Below, one piece after another: positions 41,489 through 50,432 of a stretch of DNA of 52,992 bases. The position numbers were made by a program, and so were the translations under genes. Positions within the stretch are counted from its first letter, which is position 1, and each line of letters begins with the position of its first letter. The notes under the pieces are model-generated. The model searched no databases and was not told the DNA's origin. It saw only the letters and a list, made by a program, of their open reading frames with translations. Source of the DNA: JAZNQN01 sp045590195 (GTDB taxonomy: Bacteria > Bacillota > Clostridia > UMGS1883 > UMGS1540); assembly GCA_045590195.1 (NCBI GenBank), contig JAZNQN010000076.1, forward strand, positions 1-52,992. The letters are read 5' to 3'.

Positions 41489-42553
41489 CTATTGGGACTT
41501 TAACTTTTCACTTTGCTCATTTGTAATAAGTGCATCAATAACTTCGTCAAGATCGCCGTTTAAAAAGCCTTCAAGGCGATGAATTGTAAGGCCAATTCTG
41601 TGGTCGCTAACCCTGCCCTGTGGGAAGTTATATGTTCTTATTCGCTCGCTTCTGTCTCCTGTTCCAACCTGACTTTTTCGCTCAGAAGCTATTGCCTCGT
41701 GCTGCTGAGAAGAAATAAGGTCATAAAGGCGCGAGCGAAGAATTTTCATAGCTTTGTCTTTGTTTTTGTGCTGGCTCTTTTCGTCCTGACAGGAAACAAC
41801 AAGCCCTGTGGGCATATGGGTAATTCGAACAGCCGAGTCGGTAGTGTTTACGCACTGACCGCCCGGGCCGCCTGCACGGAAAACATCTATTCTCAAATCG
41901 TTCTGATTAATTTCTACTTCAACTTCCTGTGCTTCAGGAAGCACTGCAACAGTAACTGTTGAAGTATGAATTCTGCCAGATGATTCAGTTTCGGGCACCC
42001 TTTGTACTCGGTGAACGCCGCTTTCAAATTTAAGACGTGAATATGCGCCGCTGCCCTCAATCATAAACGAAATTTCTTTAATGCCGCCGATATCAGTCAT
42101 ATTAGAGCTTAAAACCTCAACCTTCCATCTTCTTGCCTCGGCATACATTGAATACATTCTGAATAAATCAGCCGCAAAAAGCGCCGCTTCGTCGCCGCCT
42201 GCGCCGCCACGAATTTCAACAATAACGTTTTTCTCATCGTTAGGGTCTTTAGGCAGAAGAAGAATTTTAAGTTCCTCTTCAAACTGAGGAATTTTTTCCT
42301 CGTTTTCAGAAATTTCAAGCAAAAGTAAATCTTTCATTTCGCTGTCGGTTTCTTCTTTGAGCATTTCTTTTGACTCCGCAACTGCATCAACCGCTTTTTT
42401 ATACTCGCGGTACTTCTCAATTATAGGAGAAATATCAGAATGCTCTTTCATAAGCTTTCGCCAGTTTTCCTGGTCGGCAATAACCGCCGGGTCGGAAATG
42501 CTTTCAGAAAGCTCTTTATATCTCTCTTCCAGAAAAGCAAGTTTTTCGTACAT
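41489..42553 (-). CDS. prfA: Peptide chain release factor 1 (RF1)
   Basis: Reads UAA and UAG stop codons and triggers peptide release. The 354-aa protein has the codon-recognition PxT motif as PET (187-189) and the catalytic GGQ at 231-233 within RAGGPGGQCVNTTDS. The frame is intact. GGGTGG precedes the ATG, which follows the GT4-csaB stop with no gap. No prmC methyltransferase gene is adjacent. Confidence 0.95.
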   Translation of the reverse strand: MYEKLAFLEERYKELSESISDPAVIADQENWRKLMKEHSDISPIIEKYREYKKAVDAVAESKEMLKEETDSEMKDLLLLEISENEEKIPQFEEELKILLLPKDPNDEKNVIVEIRGGAGGDEAALFAADLFRMYSMYAEARRWKVEVLSSNMTDIGGIKEISFMIEGSGAYSRLKFESGVHRVQRVPETESSGRIHTSTVTVAVLPEAQEVEVEINQNDLRIDVFRAGGPGGQCVNTTDSAVRITHMPTGLVVSCQDEKSQHKNKDKAMKILRSRLYDLISSQQHEAIASERKSQVGTGDRSERIRTYNFPQGRVSDHRIGLTIHRLEGFLNGDLDEVIDALITNEQSEKLKSQ

Positions 42554-44773
42554 TTATTCCACCCTTTCACCATTTATCATATCGGCCGCTATTTTTGCAT
42601 TTTTAAATGCAAGTTCTTTCATCTCTTTTGATTTTTCACAAAGATAGTCACATTCGGCCTCATAATTTTCCATAATTTCTTTAATATATTCTGTCGCCTT
42701 TTCGCTATCAAAATCAGTAGCACTTAAAAACTTTTTCTGGCCTACATATTCCATAAACCCGTCAATTTTCGGGTCGTAAGAAATACCAATACAAGGAACG
42801 CCGTTTCCAACTGAGAAAATAAGCGTATGAAGGCGCATACCAAGCACTACGCGGCACGATGATATAAACGAAACCATATCTTCAACGCCATACTGCCTGT
42901 CAATTACATATCCCATACCCACCGCCTCGCAAAGCTCGTTTGAAATTTTAACATCGGTAGGATGCTTCATTGGAATAAACACGGGGTAAAGCCCATATTT
43001 ATCATACGCTTCTTTAATGGTTTCAGCAAGTTTTGGTATAAAGTTTTTATCGCTTTCGCCCCAGGTGCGAACAGAAATACCTAAAATATTCTTTTCGTTT
43101 ATTCCCTCGTTTTCCAAAATATTCAAAAGCTTATCATTTTTAACTTCAATTCCTATTGCCGGGTCAGCAGTAACTTCAAAAGGTTTTCCCGGGCAAATAC
43201 GCATAAATTCTTTGCCGCTTATTTCTTCACGAAGCGTTACTTTATCCGCTTTTTGAAGTACCCTGCAAACCATTTTAACGTGTTCATTTTTAACAGGGCC
43301 TATACCGTTTGCATAGGCAAAAACTTTGCAGCCCATTTTTTTTGCAAGATTCATAACGTAAAGATAATAGTAAAGCGATTTTGCCGAGGTTGCATCCTGA
43401 ATAAGGCTTCCGCCGCCCGATAAAAGCATTTTAGATTTTTTTAAAACTTTTTTCAGCATAAAAGGCCTGAAACGATGAACCGTATCAACAAGGCAAATTT
43501 CTCTGCCAAGCTTTGGCTTTTTGGTAAGAAGTAAAAACCTTGTTTCGGGCATAACGGCTCTTATGTCACGTAAAATTGCCATAAGAAGAGCATCGTCACC
43601 GCTGTTGTTAAATCCGTAATATCCCGACAAAACAATATCATATTTTTTTGTATCTTTAAACCTTTTCAAAACGCTTGTATAAATTTTAATATGTTCATTG
43701 GCAAGATTTTCCGACGAAAACACTTTTGTAGCTCTGTCATAAATAGCTTGTCCCATTTTTTCGCGAAGTTCTTGGTCTTCTATAAGTTTCTCAAGCTTTT
43801 CAGCAAAGCCATCTACATCGCCCGCATCAAAAAGCATACCTGTTTTTCCATCTTCAACAAGGTCGCTTATGCCGCCAACATCGCTTGCAACAAGGGGTTT
43901 TTTAAGCCTTGCTCCTTCGAGCATAACGTAAGGAAAGCTCTCGCTTCGCGAAGTAATTGTATTTATATCAATAACGTTTATGAAGCTGTATATATCTTTA
44001 ATAAATCCGCAGAATATAAACCTGTCTTCAACACCTGCCTGCTTTGCTATTTTACGAAGAGGCTCTTCCCCTTCCTGGCTACCGGCAAGCAAAAATTTTA
44101 CATTTTTATGTTTCTGCGCAATCTTTACGCAGCCTTTCATAAATATATCGTGGCCTTTAACGTGGTCGTGTCGGCCTATAATACCAACCAAAACCTCGCC
44201 ATCTTCAGGCGTATAGCCTATTCTTTTATAAAAATCTTCCTTTTCATCATAAGTAATCGGCTCTGAAAAATTCATACCGTTATATACAGTATATACATCG
44301 TTTGGATTAAATCCACGTACCGAAAGCATTTTTTTAAAACTTGTGGAAACGGCAACATAATAATCCATTTTACGAAGGGCATACATATTAAGGCTGGTGA
44401 AAAATATTTTTTTATAAAAAACATCAAAATCAAGAAGGTAATCACTGTGCATGGTTGTAATAACCGGCACTTTAAGGCGGTTTTTAATTTTTGAAATTAT
44501 AAAGTTTGCTCTCGCACCGTGACAGTGAACTATATCAAAGCCTTCCTCTGTCACCATTTTCTCAATATCAGAAAGTACAGACATATCGAATCTGTTTTTT
44601 TGTTTAAGCAAAACAGTATCAATGTCACGCTCTAAAATTTCCTGGTAAAACACACCGTCCATAAAACAAACCATTTTAACTGTGCATTTAAGTTTGAGAG
44701 AATCAAGCAGTGCAAAAAGGTGCGTTTTGGCTCCGCCGCTGTCACCACCGCTTATTAAAAATAATACCTTCAA
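42554..44773 (-). CDS. csaB: Fused GT4 glycosyltransferase and CsaB-type pyruvyltransferase
   Basis: A 739-aa two-domain protein. Residues 1 to about 370 are a GT4 glycosyltransferase: opening FLISGGDSGGAKTHLFALLDSL, then GIIGRHDHVKGHDIFMKG and SRSESFPYVMLEGARLKKPLVASDVGG. From about 378 to the end it is a polysaccharide pyruvyltransferase of the CsaB type: IVLSGYYGFNNSGDDALLMAIL, SGGGSLIQD, GMRLHTLIFS and PCIGISYDPKIDGFM. CsaB adds ketal-linked pyruvate to secondary wall polymer, the ligand of SLH domains. The start is TTG at 44773 with AGGGTG upstream. It is cytoplasmic, since neither part has a signal peptide. Confidence 0.88.
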   Translation of the reverse strand: MKVLFLISGGDSGGAKTHLFALLDSLKLKCTVKMVCFMDGVFYQEILERDIDTVLLKQKNRFDMSVLSDIEKMVTEEGFDIVHCHGARANFIISKIKNRLKVPVITTMHSDYLLDFDVFYKKIFFTSLNMYALRKMDYYVAVSTSFKKMLSVRGFNPNDVYTVYNGMNFSEPITYDEKEDFYKRIGYTPEDGEVLVGIIGRHDHVKGHDIFMKGCVKIAQKHKNVKFLLAGSQEGEEPLRKIAKQAGVEDRFIFCGFIKDIYSFINVIDINTITSRSESFPYVMLEGARLKKPLVASDVGGISDLVEDGKTGMLFDAGDVDGFAEKLEKLIEDQELREKMGQAIYDRATKVFSSENLANEHIKIYTSVLKRFKDTKKYDIVLSGYYGFNNSGDDALLMAILRDIRAVMPETRFLLLTKKPKLGREICLVDTVHRFRPFMLKKVLKKSKMLLSGGGSLIQDATSAKSLYYYLYVMNLAKKMGCKVFAYANGIGPVKNEHVKMVCRVLQKADKVTLREEISGKEFMRICPGKPFEVTADPAIGIEVKNDKLLNILENEGINEKNILGISVRTWGESDKNFIPKLAETIKEAYDKYGLYPVFIPMKHPTDVKISNELCEAVGMGYVIDRQYGVEDMVSFISSCRVVLGMRLHTLIFSVGNGVPCIGISYDPKIDGFMEYVGQKKFLSATDFDSEKATEYIKEIMENYEAECDYLCEKSKEMKELAFKNAKIAADMINGERVE

Positions 44774-44786
44774 AATTTTTCACCCT

Positions 44787-46292
44787 TTAATTATTTTTTG
44801 CCGCGGCAAGCTTTACCGCCGCCATTGCCATACCAATTGCCACAAAAAAGGCAAACATAACTCTTGGATAAAACCAAACATATTCCGCAAAACCTATTGT
44901 TAATATCCCCATCATAGAAGCTGCGGCTGAAATGGCATAAAATTTCATTTTGCCGCCTTTAAGCGAGCTTGCCGCCGTACAGGTACGCGCTACAAGGCAC
45001 ACAATAAGAAGCACAAAGCACAAAAATCCCACAATGCCCATTTCAGCAAAAACTTCCATAAAGAGCATATGTGTATGAGGTGCTTCTGCTGAAGATGCAA
45101 CCGCAAAATCCGGGTAAACTTTTGCAAAAGCTCCCGGGCCAAGGCCAACTCCGCTGTGCCAGTATTCTTTAAGCATTCTCATTGTTCCTGTCCATATATC
45201 AATTCTGTATGAACTTGACGTATCCTCTAAGTTACCTATTGTCATTATTCTGTCAAGAACTGACGTGGGAAGAAGTGGTATAAGCAAAATGCCTGCAACC
45301 ACAATTGCCGGAAGCATTTTTTTGTTATATAAAATTACAAAAGTAATCACAACAACCGCAAAGCCAAGCCACCCTGAACGCGAATAGGTAAAAAGCAGTG
45401 CCGCAAATGGAACTAAAAGTGCAAGCAGTGCCACCATTCTCCATTTTGAATTTTCCCTTGTAACCGCATATGAAAAACAAAACGGGAAGAAAATTATAAG
45501 AAACTCTGCAAAGTTATTAGGGTTTGCCCATGTTGAAAAGGCGCGACCGGGCATATTTCCGTTAAGATCTGTATCTGTAAGCAAAGCGTCAACCTCAATG
45601 CCGATAATTTTCTGAACAACTGCAACCGCTCCTGTTAAAATGAGCGATATAAATACCATTGCACACATTTTGTCAAAGCTTTTTTCAGTTGAAAGTGTTG
45701 CAAATGTTACCATGCAAAGAGTAAGCGCCGTTACAAAGAACATAAGAACTCGTATACTGTCAGAAATATCTGCTGAAATAACAACAGATAAAATAATCGA
45801 TACGATAAACAACATAAACGGAAGCCATATTCTTTTTGCACCGATATCTTTCTTAGCTACAGCTATGTGCAACACATAAAATAATGCTGCAAAAACTGCA
45901 AACAAAAGCCCGAATGCATTATTCCATATTTCGTGAGGGCATATAAATATTGCCAAAAGCCCAAGCATAAGAAAATTTTCATAATAGAAAATTTTGCTTT
46001 GGCCAAACAAAAAATTTATACCTTTGAATATAAAGCCGCTTTCCGCAACAGTGCAAAGCTTTTTTGCAATGCCAAATATGCCATATGTTATTCTATTTAA
46101 AATTTTATAAAAGGCAGAACCTTCTCTCTTAAGTTCTTTCCCTGCAACGCGCATTATTCTCATAAAAAATGTGCCGCTTAATGTTGTTGCCAGAAAATTT
46201 ATCACATTTTCTATAATAAAGTACACTCGGCTTTTTAAAAAAATGCCGTAAAGTGCTGCAAGAAAAGAAACTATAACACTGGATTTTAACAT
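44787..46292 (-). CDS. O-antigen ligase/polymerase-like membrane protein
   Basis: A 501-aa protein with at least ten hydrophobic segments. The Wzy_C-type features are the loop TYSRSGWLGF and the large extracytoplasmic region with YWHSGVGLGPGAFAKVYPDF and AEAPHTHMLFMEVFAEMGIVGF. Such proteins polymerise or transfer lipid-linked glycans outside the membrane. In this cluster it may polymerise or ligate the wall polymer modified by the adjacent CsaB protein. AAAGG precedes the ATG. Confidence 0.85.
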   Translation of the reverse strand: MLKSSVIVSFLAALYGIFLKSRVYFIIENVINFLATTLSGTFFMRIMRVAGKELKREGSAFYKILNRITYGIFGIAKKLCTVAESGFIFKGINFLFGQSKIFYYENFLMLGLLAIFICPHEIWNNAFGLLFAVFAALFYVLHIAVAKKDIGAKRIWLPFMLFIVSIILSVVISADISDSIRVLMFFVTALTLCMVTFATLSTEKSFDKMCAMVFISLILTGAVAVVQKIIGIEVDALLTDTDLNGNMPGRAFSTWANPNNFAEFLIIFFPFCFSYAVTRENSKWRMVALLALLVPFAALLFTYSRSGWLGFAVVVITFVILYNKKMLPAIVVAGILLIPLLPTSVLDRIMTIGNLEDTSSSYRIDIWTGTMRMLKEYWHSGVGLGPGAFAKVYPDFAVASSAEAPHTHMLFMEVFAEMGIVGFLCFVLLIVCLVARTCTAASSLKGGKMKFYAISAAASMMGILTIGFAEYVWFYPRVMFAFFVAIGMAMAAVKLAAAKNN

Positions 46293-46308
46293 ATTAACAG
46301 CCTTTCGC

Positions 46309-46788
46309 TTATTTTATATCTGAAATTTTCAAATACATTTTTGCTTTGCCCATTCTTACAGTAAATGTATGGCCAACCCCATAAGTTTCGCCGCCAATAA
46401 CTGCGCCAAGGTCGGTAAGCTGTCCCTGCATTTTACCAACTATTTTCACGCTTGCAAAACCTTCTTTTTCACTTACAACAACCTTACCTTCATCATTATG
46501 GTTATACGATTTTGAAGGTAAAACTTCGCAGGAAACCACTTCACCCATTAAAACATCTTCTTCAGCATCGTAAATAGGTTTTCCGGCAATAACATGCTCC
46601 GGAACATAATCCGGCACCTCGTCTGCGTAAAATTCCATTGTAAATGTCTGCTGTGCATTTTCTGCACTTTGATTTCTGCCAAGCAGCATCTTTCCACCAA
46701 ATACTGCTACCGCCGCCACAAGCACCAAAATAACAATAAAATCAATTATGTTTATTTTTCCAAAAAGTTTTCCGTTTTTATCAATCAT
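46309..46788 (-). CDS. DUF4330 family membrane-anchored protein
   Basis: A 159-aa protein beginning MIDKNGKLFGKINIIDFIVIL, the DUF4330 signature. One membrane segment (VILVLVAAVAVFGGKMLL) precedes an extracytoplasmic beta-rich domain with two short repeats around DEEDVLMGEVV and the final GHTFTVRMGKAKMYLKI. The function is unknown to me; it is often near cell-wall glycan genes. The ATG at 46788 has AGGAG 7 nt upstream; the ORF could start at 46803 but without a site. It overlaps the acetyltransferase gene by 8 nt. Confidence 0.8.
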   Translation of the reverse strand: MIDKNGKLFGKINIIDFIVILVLVAAVAVFGGKMLLGRNQSAENAQQTFTMEFYADEVPDYVPEHVIAGKPIYDAEEDVLMGEVVSCEVLPSKSYNHNDEGKVVVSEKEGFASVKIVGKMQGQLTDLGAVIGGETYGVGHTFTVRMGKAKMYLKISDIK

Positions 46789-47323
46789 TTTTATTCTCCT
46801 CATTTCTGTATTTTATAACCCTTGCAGGATTTCCGCCTACAACGGCATAAGAATCAACATTTTTTGTTACAACCGCACCTGCGGCAATTATTGCCCCATC
46901 TCCAACCGAAATGCCGGGCATTATAAGGGCGTTTGCCCCAATCCATACATCGTTTCCGATAGTAACCTTTTTCTTCGGCGCTGTTTGAAGGCGCATTGGA
47001 ATAGTAAGGTCGCTAGTTTCATGGTTCTGGGTAAAAATCATAACGCCGGGCGCCATCATAACATCTGTGCCAATTGAAAGCGGCCCCGCCACGCGGCAGT
47101 TAAGGCCAATACCGGAGTTATCGCCAATTTCTATGCCCATTCCCGAGGCAAGAAAAGCGCCGTGTTCAATATTTACGTTTTTGCCACACTTGTCAACCAT
47201 TCCCTTTACAAAAAACCGCCTTATATATTTAGCGCCCAGACTGTACGGAACAGATGACGAGGGCAGGTTTCTTGCAAACAGATAATAAAATGCATAAGAA
47301 ACAGCTCTTATAAGCTTTTTCAT
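46781..47323 (-). CDS. Left-handed beta-helix acyltransferase
   Basis: A 180-aa O-acetyltransferase-type protein with hexapeptide repeats from about residue 60 to 165 (VTIGNDVWIGANALIMPGISVGDGAIIAAGAVVTKNV), catalytic-type His in FTQNHETSD, and GGNPARVIKY at the end. It probably acetylates a sugar during wall-polymer synthesis with acetyl-CoA. The ATG overlaps the murJ stop (ATGA), so translation is coupled. Confidence 0.85.
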   Translation of the reverse strand: MKKLIRAVSYAFYYLFARNLPSSSVPYSLGAKYIRRFFVKGMVDKCGKNVNIEHGAFLASGMGIEIGDNSGIGLNCRVAGPLSIGTDVMMAPGVMIFTQNHETSDLTIPMRLQTAPKKKVTIGNDVWIGANALIMPGISVGDGAIIAAGAVVTKNVDSYAVVGGNPARVIKYRNEENKND

Positions 47324-48867
47324 TTTTTAAACCTCCCCAAAATACTTTGAAAAATATTTAAAACATAATCTATTTTCAGTATAATTCCCGCTATGGCATA
47401 AGTTATAACCCCAACGCCGCAAGGCAGAATAAGCTTTAAAAATCTTTCTAAAACGCCGCTGCCGGGGAAAATACTTTCAAAAACGCCGTCACAAAGCACC
47501 ACTACTACAAACATTATAGCCGAGGCAAAAAGGCATTTTATAAGGTATATAAAAAGCCCGCTTGAAATTTTGCCAATCTTTTTGGAAAGCGCTACAAAAA
47601 GCACTATTGCACCTATTATCGACGAAATTGAATATGAAAGCGGAATTCCGTAAGCCCCCAAAAACCGCATTAATATCTGGCTTAAAATAATGTTAAGAAC
47701 CATTACTATAAAGCCGTTAAGGGCAGGAATAAATGTATTTTTAACGGCGTAAAACGCCCTGTCGTAAACTTCTTTAATTCCTACTGCCAAAATGCCAACT
47801 GAATACATCATTAAGAGGCCTGCGGCAGCGCTTATATCGCTTTTTGTAATCTGGCCCCAGCCTGCAATAAGCTCAAGCAGGCGGTATCTGACCGAAATAA
47901 ACCCAAAGGTTATCGGCAAAAGAAGAGTTATAATAGTTTTCGTAATATCAGAAAGAGTTTTCTTATATTCTCCCATTTCCCCCTGCGCCGCAAAAGAAGT
48001 AAGGCGAGGATAAATTACGGCAGTTATTGAATAAACAAAAGCCAAAACCATATAAAGGGTTAAATTCTGCACATATGTGAGAAGTGTTACCATACCCTTA
48101 AAGTTTGCAATCATGGTAACGTTGTAAAACATATTAAGCTGATATGCCGAAATTCCTACAAGTACAGGAACTGTCATTTTACCGGCAGTTATAACATCGC
48201 TGTTTTTAAGCGCAAGCGAAGGCGAAAAGCGGTAGCCCGAGCGCCAAAGCGGCGGAATAAGAATTATCGCCTGCATTGAAAGACCTAAAAAGGTTGCAAC
48301 CAAAAGCCCGTCAACCCCAAATCTGTCGCCAAGGAAAATAACGTAAAAAATAACTATAAGGCTGCTTGGAACAGAAACAAATGCCGGCCAGTTGTATTTT
48401 TCAACCGACTGAAGCATTCCCTGAAAAATGTAGTTTAAGGCATAAAAGAACATAACGGGCATCATAATCATAAGGGCTTTTGTGGCATAGCCTAAATCGC
48501 TTTCATTATCTGCAAAAGCGGTAAAGTGAGGCAACAGGAACGAAAGCCCAAACCCTACAAAAACCAGAATAGCCGTAAACAGCATTGAAATGGTTATAAT
48601 ATTATCGGCAAAAAACTTAGCCTCTTTCAACTTTTTGTTTGCAATATGCCCCGCATAAATGGGAATAACAACCGTTGAAAGCGCCGTTCCAAAACAGTTA
48701 AAAATAATGTTGGGAACGCTTATGGCATAAGAATAAATATTTATTTGTGAACCACTTGCTCCAAAAAATGAAAGATAAACCTGAGTGCTTACAAGGGATA
48801 AAACCCTTGATAAAATCATTATTATCATAACAAAGCTTATGGAGCCGGCAACTGAATTTTTTTTCAT
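47320..48867 (-). CDS. murJ: MurJ-like lipid-linked glycan flippase (MOP superfamily)
   Basis: A 515-aa membrane protein with about 13-14 hydrophobic segments and the MurJ/MviN opening SVAGSISFVMIIMILSRVLSLV. It also has Arg/Asp in membrane segments, NYIFQGMLQSVEKYNWPAFV and YDRAFYAVKNTFIPA. Proteins of this family flip lipid II or related lipid-linked oligosaccharides. In this cluster either lipid II or the wall-polymer repeat unit is possible. It has its own promoter with a 19-bp palindrome in the spacer and heads the long unit that ends with gatB. Confidence 0.85.
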   Translation of the reverse strand: MKKNSVAGSISFVMIIMILSRVLSLVSTQVYLSFFGASGSQINIYSYAISVPNIIFNCFGTALSTVVIPIYAGHIANKKLKEAKFFADNIITISMLFTAILVFVGFGLSFLLPHFTAFADNESDLGYATKALMIMMPVMFFYALNYIFQGMLQSVEKYNWPAFVSVPSSLIVIFYVIFLGDRFGVDGLLVATFLGLSMQAIILIPPLWRSGYRFSPSLALKNSDVITAGKMTVPVLVGISAYQLNMFYNVTMIANFKGMVTLLTYVQNLTLYMVLAFVYSITAVIYPRLTSFAAQGEMGEYKKTLSDITKTIITLLLPITFGFISVRYRLLELIAGWGQITKSDISAAAGLLMMYSVGILAVGIKEVYDRAFYAVKNTFIPALNGFIVMVLNIILSQILMRFLGAYGIPLSYSISSIIGAIVLFVALSKKIGKISSGLFIYLIKCLFASAIMFVVVVLCDGVFESIFPGSGVLERFLKLILPCGVGVITYAIAGIILKIDYVLNIFQSILGRFKK

Positions 48868-48914
48868 AATTTTTCCTCAAAAATTGCATTCTTCCCTATT
48901 CTAAACATACATTA

Positions 48915-48947
48915 TATATTTTACCATAAATTATGGTAATTGTCCAA
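48915..48947 (-). promoter_or_regulatory. murJ promoter with a 19-bp palindrome in the spacer
   Basis: On minus, TGGACA is followed by a 17-nt spacer and TAAAAT, with TATAAT a few nt further on. TTACCATAA (48921-48929) and TTATGGTAA (48931-48939) form a perfect palindrome around one base and nearly fill the spacer. A bound protein there would block polymerase, so repression is the simplest reading. Confidence 0.55.
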
Positions 48948-49004
48948 TATTTTTTGCTAAAATACGCCATAAAGTAAAAAAGTTAAAAAAACTGAAAAAA
49001 ACTC

Positions 49005-49033
49005 TTGCAAATTATTAAAATCTGTGTTAGAAT
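49005..49033 (+). promoter_or_regulatory. SigmaA-type promoter of rpmB
   Basis: TTGCAA (49005-49010), a 17-nt spacer and TAGAAT (49028-49033) lie on the plus strand, with a leader of about 30 nt before the ATG at 49072. Confidence 0.75.
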
Positions 49034-49071
49034 ATATGTTGATTATGAAGATTAATTGGAGGTGTATATAA

Positions 49072-49260
49072 ATGGCTAAATGCGAAATTTGCGGAAAAGG
49101 TGTATCTTTTGGTATTAAAGTGAGTCACTCTCACAGAAGAAGCAATAAAATGTGGAAAGCTAATATCAGAAAGGTTAAGGCAGTAGTTAACGGAACTCCT
49201 AAAACAGTTGCTGTTTGCTCACGTTGCCTTCGTTCAAACCTTGTTGAACGTGCTATCTAA
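49072..49260 (+). CDS. rpmB: 50S ribosomal protein L28
   Basis: A 62-aa ribosomal protein of the large subunit. It begins AKCEICGKGVSFG and keeps two Cys pairs (CEIC at 4-7, CSRC at 49-52), so this is the zinc-binding form. The basic middle, SHSHRRSNKMWKANI, fits L28. GGAGG lies 9 nt upstream of the ATG. It is a single-gene transcript with its own promoter and a long terminator hairpin. Confidence 0.95.
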   Translation: MAKCEICGKGVSFGIKVSHSHRRSNKMWKANIRKVKAVVNGTPKTVAVCSRCLRSNLVERAI

Positions 49261-49279
49261 TTTCAAAAGATTAAATTTT

Positions 49280-49329
49280 AAAGGAGCTATATAAGAACAA
49301 CCAAAAGGTTGCTTTTATATAGCTCCTTT
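49280..49329. terminator. Terminator between rpmB and the PHP gene (bidirectional)
   Basis: A 15-bp perfect outer stem (AAAGGAGCTATATAA at 49280-49294 with TTATATAGCTCCTTT at 49315-49329) plus an inner CAACC/GGTTG stem. The plus strand continues GCTTTTATAA and the minus strand TAAAATTTAATC, so it may also act for the PHP gene ending at 49334. Confidence 0.85.
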
Positions 49330-49333
49330 GCTT

Positions 49334-50428
49334 TTATAATTCAATTTTTCTGAGCTGTGCAGTTTGCCCCATAAGCAATGCCGCAAATAAGTTGTCTTCT
49401 ACCATATCAAAGCCAATATATGTTGTCATTCCTTCTTTATAGGGTGCGCTGTCGTCGCTTCTTAAAGAAACTGCAAGGGATGCACTTTTTTCCGAAAGAA
49501 GCTCTTTTGTTTTTTCGTCAATTTCGCTGTCAATATAAACAATTGGCTCGTGAATATCAGCTTTTTTAAGATTTTCTTTTCCAAAAACTATCTGGTGGCG
49601 TATGGCAGTATAAATTCCATCAACCTCTTTAATCTCTTCGCCGGAGGTTTTTTTAAGAATAACTCCATCTTCCAAAACCTCTGCAACTGCATCAATCTCG
49701 TAAAATGCTTTGCCGATTTTAATTTTGTTTTCGTCAGCTTTATGGGTAAATAAAATGTTTGCCCACTGGGGCTTGGTTTTAATTAAAGTATACTTGCCCT
49801 CACGAAGCGAAGCGGCAATATTTTCAGGCTTTTCTTCAAAAATAATTCCGCCATTTCCTACATCACACAAATAATGAGCATCAGAACCCGAAGTTGCAAT
49901 TCCGCCTGTTTCCCCGAGAAGCTTTTCACTCAAATTATTTTGCGAATCGTGATTAAAGTGGCCGTTAAATACTTCCCTTCCGTGAACTAATTTTGCATCA
50001 ACAGCCGAGCAAATAACCCTGTAAGGATGCGCCTGAACCATAACCAGATTATTCTCGTCAACAATTTTTTTAACCTCGTCAAGATTTTTTGAAGCCAAAT
50101 TTACATTGTTATAAAGAAACTCTTCGTCAAATCCGTAAATTAAAAATTCGTTATTGTTTTCGGGAGTTTTAAGCTCCATTCCAAGATAAACTTGGAGTCC
50201 GATTTCATCCCCTGCCTCTTTGGCTTTTCTGTAACCTTCAAGGTAATTTTTAATTTTTGTTTTCCACCTTACCCCTTCAAGAAGCGAGAGTATTTTGCGG
50301 TTAAAGTGATCACATATAACTATGCCGTCATACCCTGCTTTTTTGTATTCCATTACAAACCTTTTTGCATAAACTTTGCTGCAAGGGCTTATTTCTTTTG
50401 TATGAACATGCATATCAACTTTAAACAT
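49334..50428 (-). CDS. PHP-domain metal-dependent phosphoesterase-like protein
   Basis: A 364-aa cytoplasmic protein. Residues 1 to about 220 form a PHP domain with metal ligands DMHVHT (5-10), CDHFN (39-43), GMELKT, QAHPYR and SGSDAHYL (the last near 190). The C-terminal 140 residues are beta-rich and of no family I recognise. PHP proteins include histidinol phosphatases and nuclease-like enzymes; the substrate here is not evident. It begins 4 nt after folC and is the last gene of the valS-folC unit. Confidence 0.8.
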   Translation of the reverse strand: MFKVDMHVHTKEISPCSKVYAKRFVMEYKKAGYDGIVICDHFNRKILSLLEGVRWKTKIKNYLEGYRKAKEAGDEIGLQVYLGMELKTPENNNEFLIYGFDEEFLYNNVNLASKNLDEVKKIVDENNLVMVQAHPYRVICSAVDAKLVHGREVFNGHFNHDSQNNLSEKLLGETGGIATSGSDAHYLCDVGNGGIIFEEKPENIAASLREGKYTLIKTKPQWANILFTHKADENKIKIGKAFYEIDAVAEVLEDGVILKKTSGEEIKEVDGIYTAIRHQIVFGKENLKKADIHEPIVYIDSEIDEKTKELLSEKSASLAVSLRSDDSAPYKEGMTTYIGFDMVEDNLFAALLMGQTAQLRKIEL

Positions 50429-50432
50429 ATTT

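Noticed and set aside
43691..44266. 191-codon plus-strand ORF opposite the GT4 domain
   Set aside because: Long only because the opposite gene uses few codons that make stops; rich in Phe/Lys/Asn with no domain, and the minus gene is certain.
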